Position numbers and translations under genes: made by a program | In this document: positions 15,332 through 23,372 of the stretch, piece after piece | Layout: each line of letters opens with the position of its first letter | Numbering within the stretch: position 1 is the stretch's first letter | Notes under the pieces: generated by a model | What the model saw: the letters and a program-made list of their open reading frames with translations, nothing else | Told to the model about the DNA's origin: nothing | The model's database searches: none | Assembly (NCBI RefSeq): GCF_000719285.1 | Contig: NZ_JOFS01000050.1 | Location: 1-46,478, forward strand | Length of the DNA: 46,478 nucleotides | DNA from: Streptomyces bicolor | Lineage (GTDB): Bacteria > Actinomycetota > Actinomycetes > Streptomycetales > Streptomycetaceae | Reading direction: 5' to 3'

Positions 15332-15506
15332 GCACCACCAGGCACAGCGTCAGCGATCCGCCGAACACGCCACCGCCGTACAGGAACGCCGGGCCCTTCG
15401 GGGTGCTTGGCCTGTGGCTGATGAGGCCCGCCACGATGCCGACGATGACGGACAGCAGGAAGCAGATCACGAAGATCAACAGCTTGACGCCGAGAGACAG
15501 TTTCAA
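15309..15506 (-). CDS. Small two-segment membrane protein, 65 aa
   Basis: Read from TTG at 15506. Two hydrophobic helices, residues about 8-28 (KLLIFVICFLLSVIVGIVAG) and 44-63 (FLYGGGVFGGSLTLCLVVLT in part), are separated by a short polar loop with PSTPKGP. AGAAAGGT on the minus strand is an acceptable ribosome site. A role cannot be assigned. The imperfect palindrome at 15547-15590 lies in its promoter region. Confidence 0.55.
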   Translation of the reverse strand: MKLSLGVKLLIFVICFLLSVIVGIVAGLISHRPSTPKGPAFLYGGGVFGGSLTLCLVVLTSLGVL

Positions 15507-15546
15507 GGGTCCGAGTACCTTTCTGGCGATCGGACCGGGTGTCAGA

Positions 15547-15590
15547 CCTCAGCCCGACCACCACGTGACACACGTGTGGTCTTGCTGAGG
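15547..15590. repeat. Long imperfect inverted repeat upstream of the small membrane gene
   Basis: CCTCAGC (15547-15553), GACCAC (15556-15561) and ACGTG (15563-15567) are mirrored by CACGTG (15571-15576), TGGTC (15577-15581) and GCTGAGG (15584-15590), leaving a centre of about three bases. It could be an operator of the divergent small gene or a bidirectional terminator. Confidence 0.5.
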
Positions 15591-16223
15591 CCCACCGACG
15601 TCTGGGGCTCATTGGGGTTGGCCTGGCCAGAGCCGCAGGGTAGCCGTTCTCCCTTTTATGCAGGCGCAAGAAGCGACGCGCAGCCGCAATGCGGACCACT
15701 CACCTGGAACGTCGGGCCCAGGCTCGCAAAGTCACCCGTGGTGGGGGCACTGGCCCCCGGAACGGCTCCAACTCTAGCGGTTTGAAGGGAGGTTGGCGGG
15801 TCGTTGCTGGCGGCGGCCGGGGCGGTATCTCCAGAGGCCTCGTGCTGGCGGGTACGGCCTGACCGCCCCGGACGGGGGCTCCAAGCCACCGGAGACCGAT
15901 CATCCTGTTCGGATCTTCTCTAGGGTTTCAGTCGCATCGGTCTCCTGGAACACGGCGGTGGCCATGGTGCCGTACTGCTGGTCGTACGACTCCGCGCCCG
16001 GTGCCGGTGACTGGCGGGGCAACACGCGTTGTTCCTGTGCAGCTGCGCGTCGCTCCCCGACTTACTGCTCTCCTCCGTACGCCGGCCGCGGCTCGCCGAC
16101 GCGGCACTGACGATGAATCCCCGCAAGAAACCCGAGCTGGCCCGCGACAGCGGCCGCCGCCCGATGTGCGACGGCTGCAGCTGACCGCCACCCGGCACTC
16201 ACCCCCGTCAGGGAGGATACTCA
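15591..16223. other. Stretch with no supportable gene
   Basis: No frame keeps coding bias over this stretch. Short coding-like segments occur, for example TTG 16029 to TGA 16182-16184 ending in RRPMCDGCS, and may be the remains of a gene. ATG 16113 would give only 23 residues. No hairpin or repeat stands out apart from those reported. Confidence 0.4.
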
Positions 16224-16568
16224 ATGACGATGACGACAACCCAGCGCATCCTCGACCTCGCTGCGGCGGCACCGGCCAGCCGCGGCGAGAACCTGCTGCT
16301 GCTCATGCACGAGGCGAACCAGCTGTACCAACAGGGTCTTCAGGACCTGCACCGAGATGTGGCGACGCGTCTCGGCGGACTCGCCACCGCAGACCTGATG
16401 CTCGCTGCGGAAACGGCCGGTATGCCCTGCGATGTGTCGCAGAACCGCGACGAGGTGATCGGGCTGCTGGCCCTGGCCGAGTGGGAGATGACGCCGGCCG
16501 CAATGGCCTACGCGGAGATGGCCAAGGACGCCGCGCGCCGCGGCGTCTGCTTGATCCCCGAGGAGTAG
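16224..16568 (+). CDS. Hypothetical helical protein, 114 aa
   Basis: ATG 16224 follows CAGGGAGGATACTCA, a strong ribosome site. The product is almost entirely helical (RILDLAAAAPASRGENLLLL at the start; RLGGLATADLMLAAETAG in the middle) and lacks membrane segments and cysteine pairs. It is intact. No family is recognised, and it sits alone between the decayed region and the wHTH regulator. Confidence 0.6.
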   Translation: MTMTTTQRILDLAAAAPASRGENLLLLMHEANQLYQQGLQDLHRDVATRLGGLATADLMLAAETAGMPCDVSQNRDEVIGLLALAEWEMTPAAMAYAEMAKDAARRGVCLIPEE

Positions 16569-16604
16569 TCCGTGGCGGTCGGGGAAAATCCTTGAGCCGC
16601 GGGC

Positions 16605-16634
16605 TGGACCTCCAACCGAAACTCCTGCCATTAT
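16605..16634 (+). promoter_or_regulatory. Promoter of the wHTH regulator
   Basis: TGGACC (16605-16610), 18 bp, CATTAT (16629-16634) in the context GCCATTATTTG matches the other family members. The expected start site is 16641-16642, exactly at an in-frame GTG, so a leaderless transcript is possible. Confidence 0.6.
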
Positions 16635-16689
16635 TTGCTTTGTGAGTCGGGCTGGCTGGCTCACTGCTGACAGGACGGACGGTTCTGCC

Positions 16690-17406
16690 ATGACCTCGCG
16701 CCGTGAGCCTCGCCTGGCCGACGCTGCCGAGATCGCGGCCGAACAGGGCCTGACACCCGCACGGATCACCGCCCTCTACACCGGGCGCGAGGCGAACGCG
16801 GCAGGCGAGCCATTCCCCGAGCCTGTCGACAAGCGCGGCCGCGCTCGCCTGTGGGACCACGCTGCGGTCACCAAGTGGTTCGCCCACCGTGCACCGGCAC
16901 GTCTCGCTGAACACGCACCGCCCTCCCTCGCCCCGGAGACGCTGCTGAACGCGGCGGACGCCTCGAGGTATCTCGGCTACAAGAACACCAACCAGGTCAC
17001 CACCTTCGTGCGCGACCACCCGGGCTATTTCCCCGAACCGGACGTCGTCGAAGAGAAGGGCACGGCCGAGAACCCCTACCGCCGGCAGCTGTGGAAGGTG
17101 CAGACCCTGCGGGACTGGATGGCCACCCGGCCCGGCCGCGGAAGACGAGCCGGAGCCAAGGAGGCACCGCCCCTGCCCGACGTTCCCGTCGACGGCGATC
17201 CCGACGAACTCCTGGGGGCAAGCCAGGCGGCCGCCCTGCTGGGGTACAAAAGCGTCGGCTCCTTCTCCAGTAGCCTGTCCCAAGGCAACCTTCCGCTCCT
17301 GAAGACCACGGACGGGGTCGCCGAGAATGCCGGGCGCCAGAACGGCCGCCGCCGGTGGACACGCCGGCGCATCCTCGATCAGGCCGCCCAACGGTCCAAG
17401 AAGTAG
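16690..17406 (+). CDS. Putative DNA-binding protein with three wHTH-like units, 238 aa
   Basis: Three similar segments resemble excisionase/AlpA/MerR-type winged helices: residues about 8-58 (LADAAEIAAEQGLTPARITA ending WDHAAVTKWF), about 86-140 (LLNAADASRYLGYKNTNQVT ending TLRDWMA) and about 178-233 (LLGASQAAALLGYKSVGSFS ending RRRILDQ). The second and third share the LL-A--AA--LGYK core. A regulatory or DNA-targeting role is inferred. I use ATG 16690, with GGACGG as a weak ribosome site; GTG 16642, at the predicted transcription start, would add 16 residues as a leaderless start. The gene is directly upstream of the structured region and replication-relaxation gene 1. Confidence 0.6.
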   Translation: MTSRREPRLADAAEIAAEQGLTPARITALYTGREANAAGEPFPEPVDKRGRARLWDHAAVTKWFAHRAPARLAEHAPPSLAPETLLNAADASRYLGYKNTNQVTTFVRDHPGYFPEPDVVEEKGTAENPYRRQLWKVQTLRDWMATRPGRGRRAGAKEAPPLPDVPVDGDPDELLGASQAAALLGYKSVGSFSSSLSQGNLPLLKTTDGVAENAGRQNGRRRWTRRRILDQAAQRSKK

Positions 17407-17496
17407 TACCCGGCAGTGAGCGGACTCCCGCGCACCGCCCCATGAACGCGGCCCCCGGTTTTTGGGAGTTGGTCCCTTGCGGGCCGGGTGCCGCAC

Positions 17497-17563
17497 GATG
17501 GCCGGCATGGCGTGGCTCGCCACCACGCCCCGCAGCAGCACCTGCTGCTGCGGACCGGCCATC
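17497..17563 (+). ncRNA. Predicted three-way-junction structure
   Basis: An outer stem GATGGCCGG/CCGGCCATC (17497-17505 with 17555-17563) encloses two perfect hairpins: GGCGTGG/CCACGCC (17509-17515 with 17523-17529) and CCGCAGCAGC/GCTGCTGCGG (17530-17539 with 17544-17553). Every stem pairs fully and only four bases are left at the junction. It begins 90 nt after the wHTH gene. It may act as RNA (terminator, antisense, leader) or as folded single-stranded DNA at an origin. The 334-nt gap 17407-17741 otherwise holds the TGGTCGGGG repeats. Confidence 0.5.
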
Positions 17564-17639
17564 GCTTGTCTTCCAGCATTTCTTCGCTCGCCCCCCGTAC
17601 TCCTGAACTCTCGCGCATCCGCGTGATCGGGCTCTGGAA

Positions 17640-17727
17640 CCCCGACCATGGCCCCGACCACGAACGTGTTCTTGCGCTGTGACCTTGGTCGGGGTCTCGT
17701 GGTCGGGGGTTGGGTCGGGGGCTGAGG
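17640..17727. repeat. TGGTCGGGG repeat cluster, first locus
   Basis: Two copies of CCCCGACCA (17640-17648 and 17652-17660) face three copies of the complement, TTGGTCGGGG (17695-17704), GTGGTCGGGGG (near 17709) and TGGGTCGGGGG (near 17719). They end 15-20 nt before the start of replication-relaxation gene 1. The same motif recurs at 29211-29285 and 32991-33098, so it is probably the binding site of one element-encoded protein. Confidence 0.6.
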
Positions 17728-17741
17728 GTTGGCTCGTCTCC

Positions 17742-18665
17742 ATGCCCCGTCCTACATCAGGTGCTGCGACCGCCGAGCTGGCGCCCAGTCCCGCTGAACC
17801 GCTGCGCTTGCAGGTCCTGACCGCTCTCGCCCTTCACCGCATGGCCACGACAGGCCAGTTGCGCCAGATGCTGCGTCCGGACAGCTCCCGCCAACTGATC
17901 TCCCGTGTGCTGAACAAGCTGCGTTCCACGGGCTTCGTCGATCTCACCCCGCTGCCGGACTCGGGCCGGTCTCGTACGCACGCCTGGTACCTCACTCCTG
18001 AGGGATCACGGCTGACCCGCGATCTCCCTGTCCTTCGGGGGCGTCCGCCGTACCCCATCACCTCGACGACCGCAGCGTCGCTGAAGACGGCGCACACGTT
18101 GACCGTCGTTCGGTCCCACCTGCCGTTTGCGGCGGACGCCCGCCGGCTCGGGCACGAGCATGGCCCGTGGGACTGGACTCCTGAGGTGGCTCACCCCATT
18201 GGTGAGGGTGAGCGGCTCGTTGCCGACGCCGTCATGCACTACACCGTCACCGACGGCGGACACCGCAGGAAGCTGCGGACGTTCATGGAGGTCGACCGTG
18301 CCACCATGAGCAGCGAGCGGCTGGCGGCAAAGTTGATCGATTACGCGCGGCTGTGGTCGTACGAGCCGCAGCTCGTCGGCCGCCAGCGCGCACGGCAGCC
18401 AACTGGCACGGGCATGGTCTGGTTGCGCTGGTATCCGGTGTTCCCTCGCATTCTCTTCGTGCTGACCGGGGCCTCCCACTACGTCCTGTACAACCGGATC
18501 AGCGACCTCCAGGCCATGGTCGCTCAGCATCCGCTCGTGGCCGCCCTAGCCCGCGAAGTGCCCATGGGTGCCGTCGTTCTGGAGGACCTCGAAGAACACG
18601 GCCCAACCAACGACGTGTGGACGCCGCTGGCTGGCGGCGAGCCCCGCTCGTGGACCGAGCTCTGA
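17742..18665 (+). CDS. Replication-relaxation family protein 1, 307 aa
   Basis: The protein matches what I know of the replication-relaxation family (PF13814): an N-terminal winged helix (residues about 25-95; VLTALALHRMATTGQLRQML, then WYLTPEGSRLTRD) and a conserved core with TMEVDRATMSSERLAAKL-like sequence (MEVDRATMSSERLAAKLIDY) and WYPVFPRILFVLTGA. Members are linked to plasmid replication or DNA relaxation, and some have been discussed as relaxases. ATG 17742 is chosen after the repeats; an ATG or TTG further upstream at 17679 would run through them. A close paralogue lies at 45175-46089 in the same orientation. No ribosome site is strong. Confidence 0.75.
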   Translation: MPRPTSGAATAELAPSPAEPLRLQVLTALALHRMATTGQLRQMLRPDSSRQLISRVLNKLRSTGFVDLTPLPDSGRSRTHAWYLTPEGSRLTRDLPVLRGRPPYPITSTTAASLKTAHTLTVVRSHLPFAADARRLGHEHGPWDWTPEVAHPIGEGERLVADAVMHYTVTDGGHRRKLRTFMEVDRATMSSERLAAKLIDYARLWSYEPQLVGRQRARQPTGTGMVWLRWYPVFPRILFVLTGASHYVLYNRISDLQAMVAQHPLVAALAREVPMGAVVLEDLEEHGPTNDVWTPLAGGEPRSWTEL

Positions 18666-18756
18666 CACCCCGACGACGCCTCCATGGCCGAATGTCGCCG
18701 TTCGGTCCGTGACCAGCCGTCACGGCCTGCGCCGATCCGCCGCCCATGACCGGTGT

Positions 18757-20187
18757 TCATCCGGCTGCGGTCAGCTGTGCGTGGATCTGTTCGCGCAGGT
18801 CACGGCCTGCTGCGGTTGTGGCGTACGGCTCGGCCTCCCGGTATAGCTCGCCGAGCCGGTCGGCGACACGCAGCGAGTGGACGGTGCCGAGCATCTCCAG
18901 GCAGCGCTCGGTCTCCTGGGCAGCACCCTCAACCTCGCCGCCGGCCAGGTACGTACGGGCGAGCCCGAGGTGATCGAAGGCCCGGCTGCGCTGACGGTGC
19001 TCGGGGCGGTCGGCCAGAGCCGCCACCACCAGGTCCGTCGACCGCCGGACATGGCGGGTGCGGGCTTGTCCTTCCTCGTGCTTGGCGGCGATCTGGTGCG
19101 CCATGCCCAGTGTGGCGTGCAGCTCGGGCAGGTCGAAGAACGCCGTGTGCGACTCCTCAGAGCCTGGTTCCACGCGTTCGTACGCATCCAGGGCACGCCC
19201 GGCGGCTGCCTCGCTGTCCGCGGTGTGGCCGAGGATCGCTTGGAACCGGGCCTCCAGCGCAGCGAGCATGGACGTCGCGGCCGGGGTGAGGTGCCGGCGT
19301 GCCCCGTACTGGGCGAGCGCGACCAGGTCGAGGGCGTCGTCCACGTGCCCGAGGTGCGACATCTGGCGGGCCATGCACTGCAGGATGTGCGCGCCGATCC
19401 GCCGATCGTCGCCCTCGGCGGCGGCGCGCAGGGCCGACACGAACGTGCGCTGCGCGGCAGTGTGCCGTCCGGCGTCGAACGTCATCCAGCCCGCAACGCT
19501 GCCAAGGTCGGCGGCCGCCGAGAACAGCTCGCGGCCCACGGCCTCGGTGTAGGTGCAGGTCTTCAGCCACGACAAGACAGCGGCGGTCTGGGCGAGGACC
19601 GCTGCGCGCGACAGGACCCCGCCGTGCCGGTTGTCCAGGTCCCGGAACGTGCTGGTCAGCTGCCGGATGCCCTCCACGTCGGACATGCCCACTCGCCGCC
19701 TGCCGCCCGACTCCGACTTCTCGGTCTCGTCCGGGCGGGACAGGGCCCACTTCTGCAACGGGTCCAGCAGCTCGCGGCCGGTGTGAACGTCGGCAGCGTC
19801 GGGGCCAGTTCGTGTGTTGGGCAGCTCGGGCAGCATGAGTTCGCTCCGGATGATCTGGCTGAGTGCGGCTATCGCCCCTGTGCGGTTCCACGGGCTGCGG
19901 ATGCCGGTCGGGCCCGCCTCTCCCGGCAGGCCGATGTCGGCGTAACTGAGGTCCATGCCGGTCTCAGCGCTCAAGACCTCAACGATCAGGCGCGGCACGG
20001 GGTCGCGTGGGACGGAGCCCTTCAGCCACGCCCGTACCCGGCTCTCATCGGTCGCCAGCCCGGTGATGCCCTGTATCGCGCCTCGCTCGGTGACCAGGCG
20101 GGCCAGCCGGTTGCGGGACAGGCCGCACCGGTTCATCCAGTGAGCCAATAAGCTGTTCGGCTGCCTGTCGAGCGGGGGCCGGCCCAT
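18757..20187 (-). CDS. HTH/TPR-type transcriptional regulator, 476 aa
   Basis: ATG 20187 (minus strand) has AGGAGGCG upstream; the longer start at 20208 has none. Residues about 8-60 look like an HTH unit (LLAHWMNRCGLSRNRLARLV, then SRVRAWLKG). The rest is alpha-helical and TPR-like, with SMLAALEARFQAILGHTADS, AFDHLGLARTYLAGGEVEGA and ELYREAEPYA. This layout is typical of Streptomyces regulators of development and specialised metabolism. It is transcribed away from the lasso-peptide operon across a 251-nt gap, and is the natural candidate for controlling it. Confidence 0.7.
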   Translation of the reverse strand: MGRPPLDRQPNSLLAHWMNRCGLSRNRLARLVTERGAIQGITGLATDESRVRAWLKGSVPRDPVPRLIVEVLSAETGMDLSYADIGLPGEAGPTGIRSPWNRTGAIAALSQIIRSELMLPELPNTRTGPDAADVHTGRELLDPLQKWALSRPDETEKSESGGRRRVGMSDVEGIRQLTSTFRDLDNRHGGVLSRAAVLAQTAAVLSWLKTCTYTEAVGRELFSAAADLGSVAGWMTFDAGRHTAAQRTFVSALRAAAEGDDRRIGAHILQCMARQMSHLGHVDDALDLVALAQYGARRHLTPAATSMLAALEARFQAILGHTADSEAAAGRALDAYERVEPGSEESHTAFFDLPELHATLGMAHQIAAKHEEGQARTRHVRRSTDLVVAALADRPEHRQRSRAFDHLGLARTYLAGGEVEGAAQETERCLEMLGTVHSLRVADRLGELYREAEPYATTAAGRDLREQIHAQLTAAG

Positions 20188-20438
20188 CGGTACGCCTCCT
20201 GCTGCCATCGGAAATGGCGGGCCTTCCAGGGTATGGGCCAGGCCGTAACTCGCCTACAGAGCAGCGTAATTCGCCGCAAAGCACCGGTTGGTGGCCCGCC
20301 GCGCACCGAGGTGCACCGGGTGCGCGGCGATCTGGCAGCACCGCCCTTCACCGCCCGGCACCGACTCCCACGCGGGCATTCGAACCGGTGTGCTGTGAGT
20401 GCGCCGGAAAGCCCGGCGAGAGAGGGGTGGAGGAACCC

Positions 20439-20561
20439 ATGCAGCAGGAACAGCACTCCAGCAGCCTCCCCGTGCTGCACACGGAGGACGTCGACGCGGT
20501 GACCCTCGGCCGCGACATGGAGGGATACCGCGAAGGCGCGCTGGAGTGGGTCCGCATCTGA
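20439..20561 (+). CDS. Lasso peptide precursor 1, 40 aa
   Basis: ATG 20439 has GTGGAGGAACCC upstream. The leader contains LPVL and DVDAVTL; Thr22 is at the penultimate leader position, the hallmark needed by lasso maturation enzymes. The predicted core is GRDMEGYREGALEWVRI (17 residues): Gly1 would be joined to the Glu9 side chain, giving a nine-residue ring with an eight-residue tail ending ALEWVRI. No cysteines, so class II. The gene is the first of the lasso operon and is followed by a second precursor with a closely similar leader but a different core. Confidence 0.78.
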   Translation: MQQEQHSSSLPVLHTEDVDAVTLGRDMEGYREGALEWVRI

Positions 20562-20655
20562 CCGCTCCGTCCAGCGCCCTCCCCTGAGCACGACTGCACC
20601 ACCGGCCGCGCCGCCCGGCGCAGGCCGTCACAGCAGACAGGAAGGAACTCGCATC

Positions 20656-20808
20656 GTGAACGCCACCATCACCCAGACCGCCCCGGACACCGCGGCCACC
20701 GTGGCCACCGCGCAGCTGCCCGTCCTGGCGTCGGCCGACGTCGACGAGGTCACCCTCGGCCGCCAGGCCTTCAACGACTCCGACAAGTCGAACTACTTCG
20801 AGGGCTGA
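20656..20808 (+). CDS. Lasso peptide precursor 2, 50 aa
   Basis: GTG 20656 has AGGAAGGA upstream. The leader is longer (34 residues, Ala/Thr-rich) but ends with LPVLASADVDEVTL, the same LPVL-x-DVD-x-VTL pattern as precursor 1, with Thr at the penultimate position. The predicted core is GRQAFNDSDKSNYFEG (16 residues), with Gly1-Asp9 the best nine-residue ring (Gly1-Asp7 is a less usual option). The two cores share only Gly-Arg at the start, so one enzyme set would make two products. It is too short for most gene finders. Confidence 0.78.
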   Translation: MNATITQTAPDTAATVATAQLPVLASADVDEVTLGRQAFNDSDKSNYFEG

Positions 20809-20898
20809 CCGACCAGCGCCTTCGAAACCTGGGGCGGGGCGGCGTGAAGCCGCGCCGCCCCAACACCTTTTCGGCAGCAGCGAGAGGAGCGGGACGCG

Positions 20899-22650
20899 AT
20901 GGAAGGGATATGGCTGGCCGGTGGCGCCTTCGACGCCCCGGCGGGCGCCGTCCGCACGGCTCGGGTGTGGCACACCCCAGATGCCAGCGTGCGGGTGGTG
21001 ACGGCAGGAGCGGTCCACGCCGTGGTGGCCGGAATGTGCCGGGGCGACGACGCTGAGGTCTTACACGGGGCCGAAGCGGTCGCTCAGGGGCGGATCGAGG
21101 AGATCACCGCCATGGGCGGCTCGTACTGGATGGTCGTGCGCGACACCGAACGGCGGCTCACGGTCGTGGCGGGTGATCTCGCCGAGAACCGGGGCGTGTT
21201 CACGGCGGCCACCGACCGGGGGCCGGTGTGGGCGACGGACGCCGCACTGCTCGCGGCTCAGCTCGGCCGGGGACCGGACCTGGAGCTGCTGACGGCCCGG
21301 ATCACGGTGGGATCGGCGGAGCACTGGCCCGGACGGTCGGTGTGGTCGGGCATCGAGCGGGTGCCCGGAGGGCACGCCCTGGTCCTGGAAGACGGCACCG
21401 CGCGCACCGTCGACGTCCGGCCCCGCCCGGACGGGCGGAGCCTGGAGGCGGGCGCCGTGGAGGTCGGGGCGACGCTGTGGGAGGCAACGCAGGCGTACGC
21501 CAACGAGGTGGGGCCGCGGGTCAGCGCGGACCTGTCCGGCGGCCTGGACTCCTCGACCGTCGTCATCGCCGCCGCGGCCGTGAGCCAGATCGTGGCCGTG
21601 ACCTACGGCGGTCCGCTCGCCGACGGCGAGGACACGCATCTGGCGCGGCAGGTCGCCGAGTACGTGGGCGCCGAGCACCACGTCAGCCCCGGAGGGCTGG
21701 CAAGCGCGCACTTCTCCCGCTGGCCTTCAGCAGTCCCCCACTCGCCGGTCCTGCCGGTGTCGTCGTATCCGCTGGACGCCGACTACCTTCCGCCCGCACG
21801 CGGCGTCTCGCCTGTTCACCTGACCGGGCACGGCGGGGACGTCGTGCTGGAGTCATCGACGGCCGCCTGGACGGCGCTCGCGCAGCAGGGGCAGATGCGG
21901 CGGGCGCGGGCGGCCGTGACCGCGCAGGCCCGCCGGGTCAACACTGCGCCCGGCCCGCTGTGGCGGGCCGTGAAGGACGCGGCGCGGGGACGGCCGTACG
22001 CGCTCTGCCGGGCAGCGGAGGCGGTCGCGCAGGGGCAGTTGCTTGGTGACGGGCTCGGGGTGTGGACGTGGTGCCCGATCGGTGAGGCCGCCCATTGGCT
22101 CACCCCGTACGGGCGGCAGGCGGTCGCCGGGATGCTCGACGCCTCCGGCCGGGCGGTGGGCGACGTCGACGCCGGCGAGTGGGACGACTGGAGCGCGCTG
22201 CGTTACAACGGCGCCGGCATGCGCGACAGCTGGCCCCTGTTCCTTGAGCATGGCGTGCTCCAGGTCAGCCCGTTCTTGGACAACGACGTTGTACGGGCGT
22301 GCCTGCGGATCAGTGCGGGCGAGCGGCGCCGCCCCGGCGTGTATAAGCCCCTGCTGGGCCTGGCCCGCCCCGATCTGCCGCGCTGGCTGACCGGCCGCCA
22401 GTCAAAGGGCCACTTCACCGTGCTGCTGTACGAGGGGCTGCGCGCCCGCCGCCAGGAACTGCACCAGGTGATCGACGCCAGCGAGCTGGTGAGTTGCGGG
22501 CTGATCGACCCTGCCGCCGTGCACACGGCGCTGGAGGCGGCGACGGCGGGCATCGGTCGGCCACCGCTGCCCGCGCTGGAGGCCTTCCTGATCACGTCGT
22601 GGTGGCTGGCCCGCGCCACCGCCCGGACCGCGGTGGCAGGTGCGCAGTGA
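20899..22650 (+). CDS. Lasso peptide cyclase, asparagine-synthetase-like, 583 aa
   Basis: Lasso cyclases use ATP to adenylate the Asp/Glu side chain of the core so that the freed N-terminus can attack it. Residues about 1-170 form a degenerate amidotransferase-like N-domain (no N-terminal Cys2), and about 190-550 the synthetase domain with the PP-loop SGGLDSS (213-219) and a LTGHGGDVVL segment. Length is normal for the family. ATG 20899 follows AGAGGAGCGGG. It begins 90 nt after precursor 2 and its TGA overlaps the next ATG by one base. Confidence 0.85.
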   Translation: MEGIWLAGGAFDAPAGAVRTARVWHTPDASVRVVTAGAVHAVVAGMCRGDDAEVLHGAEAVAQGRIEEITAMGGSYWMVVRDTERRLTVVAGDLAENRGVFTAATDRGPVWATDAALLAAQLGRGPDLELLTARITVGSAEHWPGRSVWSGIERVPGGHALVLEDGTARTVDVRPRPDGRSLEAGAVEVGATLWEATQAYANEVGPRVSADLSGGLDSSTVVIAAAAVSQIVAVTYGGPLADGEDTHLARQVAEYVGAEHHVSPGGLASAHFSRWPSAVPHSPVLPVSSYPLDADYLPPARGVSPVHLTGHGGDVVLESSTAAWTALAQQGQMRRARAAVTAQARRVNTAPGPLWRAVKDAARGRPYALCRAAEAVAQGQLLGDGLGVWTWCPIGEAAHWLTPYGRQAVAGMLDASGRAVGDVDAGEWDDWSALRYNGAGMRDSWPLFLEHGVLQVSPFLDNDVVRACLRISAGERRRPGVYKPLLGLARPDLPRWLTGRQSKGHFTVLLYEGLRARRQELHQVIDASELVSCGLIDPAAVHTALEAATAGIGRPPLPALEAFLITSWWLARATARTAVAGAQ

Positions 22651-23372
22651 TGCTCGTGCCGCCCGGCGTGCACCGGGCCCACCTCGGCGACGACGCCGTG
22701 GCCGTACTGAGCGTGGACACCGGCAAGTGGCAGTGGATGAATACCGCCACGGAGCGCATCTGGTCGGCGGCGCTGTCCGGCACCGTGCCCGAACTGGTGA
22801 ACCAGATGCGGGCGCAGGGGGTTCCCGGTGACGTCGAGGCGATCGTCACCGGCACCATCGAGCAACTGCAGCAGGGCGGGCTGCTCACCGACGCAGGTCT
22901 TGGCTCGCCGGTGCTGCCGCCGCCCATGCCCGCGGTGACCGCTGTGGCCACGCCCTGCTCCCGACCCGGTTGGACGGTGCGGATGATGGCCAGGGTGGGG
23001 CTGGCCCTGGCCCTCGCTGTGATGCGGCTGCCGATGAGCGCCCGGATGCGGCTGCTGAACGGCCTGCGGTTCCTGCCGTCCGCGCCGCCTTCCGTGGCCG
23101 CGTCGGCGGCGGCCGCCGTGCTGCTGGTCCGGCCTGCCTGCTGGCCGGGCCGCATCGCCTGTATGGAAGTCTCGCTCGCCACCGTCCTCACCATCGGGCT
23201 GCAGGGGCGGCGAGCGCACTGGGTGCTCGGGGCGCGACGCCTACCCAACGAGGCGCACGCCTGGGTGTGGACACCGGCCGGCGCCCTCGGCCTGTCCGGA
23301 CGCGACGTCGACGACCCGCGACGCCCCTGGGTCGGCGTCGCCGCCGCACCCCCCATTCACTCGTTCGAGTGA
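22650..23372 (+). CDS. Lasso peptide B protein: leader-binding RRE fused to B2 protease, 240 aa
   Basis: Residues about 1-85 resemble a PqqD-like RiPP recognition element (VHRAHLGDDAVAVLSVDTG, then WMNTATERIWSAAL), which holds the leader. Residues about 105-240 are the transglutaminase-like B2 protease that cuts it: Cys171 (CMEVSLATVL) and His203 (EAHAWVW) are the likely catalytic pair, with Asp219 a possible third residue. In most actinobacterial lasso loci these are two separate proteins (B1, B2); here they are one chain. The start ATG overlaps the cyclase stop. A 12-bp palindrome covers its last codons. Confidence 0.8.
   Translation: MLVPPGVHRAHLGDDAVAVLSVDTGKWQWMNTATERIWSAALSGTVPELVNQMRAQGVPGDVEAIVTGTIEQLQQGGLLTDAGLGSPVLPPPMPAVTAVATPCSRPGWTVRMMARVGLALALAVMRLPMSARMRLLNGLRFLPSAPPSVAASAAAAVLLVRPACWPGRIACMEVSLATVLTIGLQGRRAHWVLGARRLPNEAHAWVWTPAGALGLSGRDVDDPRRPWVGVAAAPPIHSFE

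Noticed and set aside
15793..16184. Possible gene fragment between 15.8 and 16.2 kb
   Set aside because: Short coding-like pieces exist in two frames, but no start, domain or consistent bias supports a gene.
16303..17661. A 452-codon minus-strand frame opposite the wHTH gene
   Set aside because: A shadow frame: it covers the promoter, the three-way junction and two plus-strand genes, and has no domain.
20439..20808. Lanthipeptide or thiopeptide precursor reading of the two small genes
   Set aside because: Cores have no Cys and few Ser/Thr, and the neighbours are a PP-loop cyclase and an RRE/B2 protease, not dehydratases.
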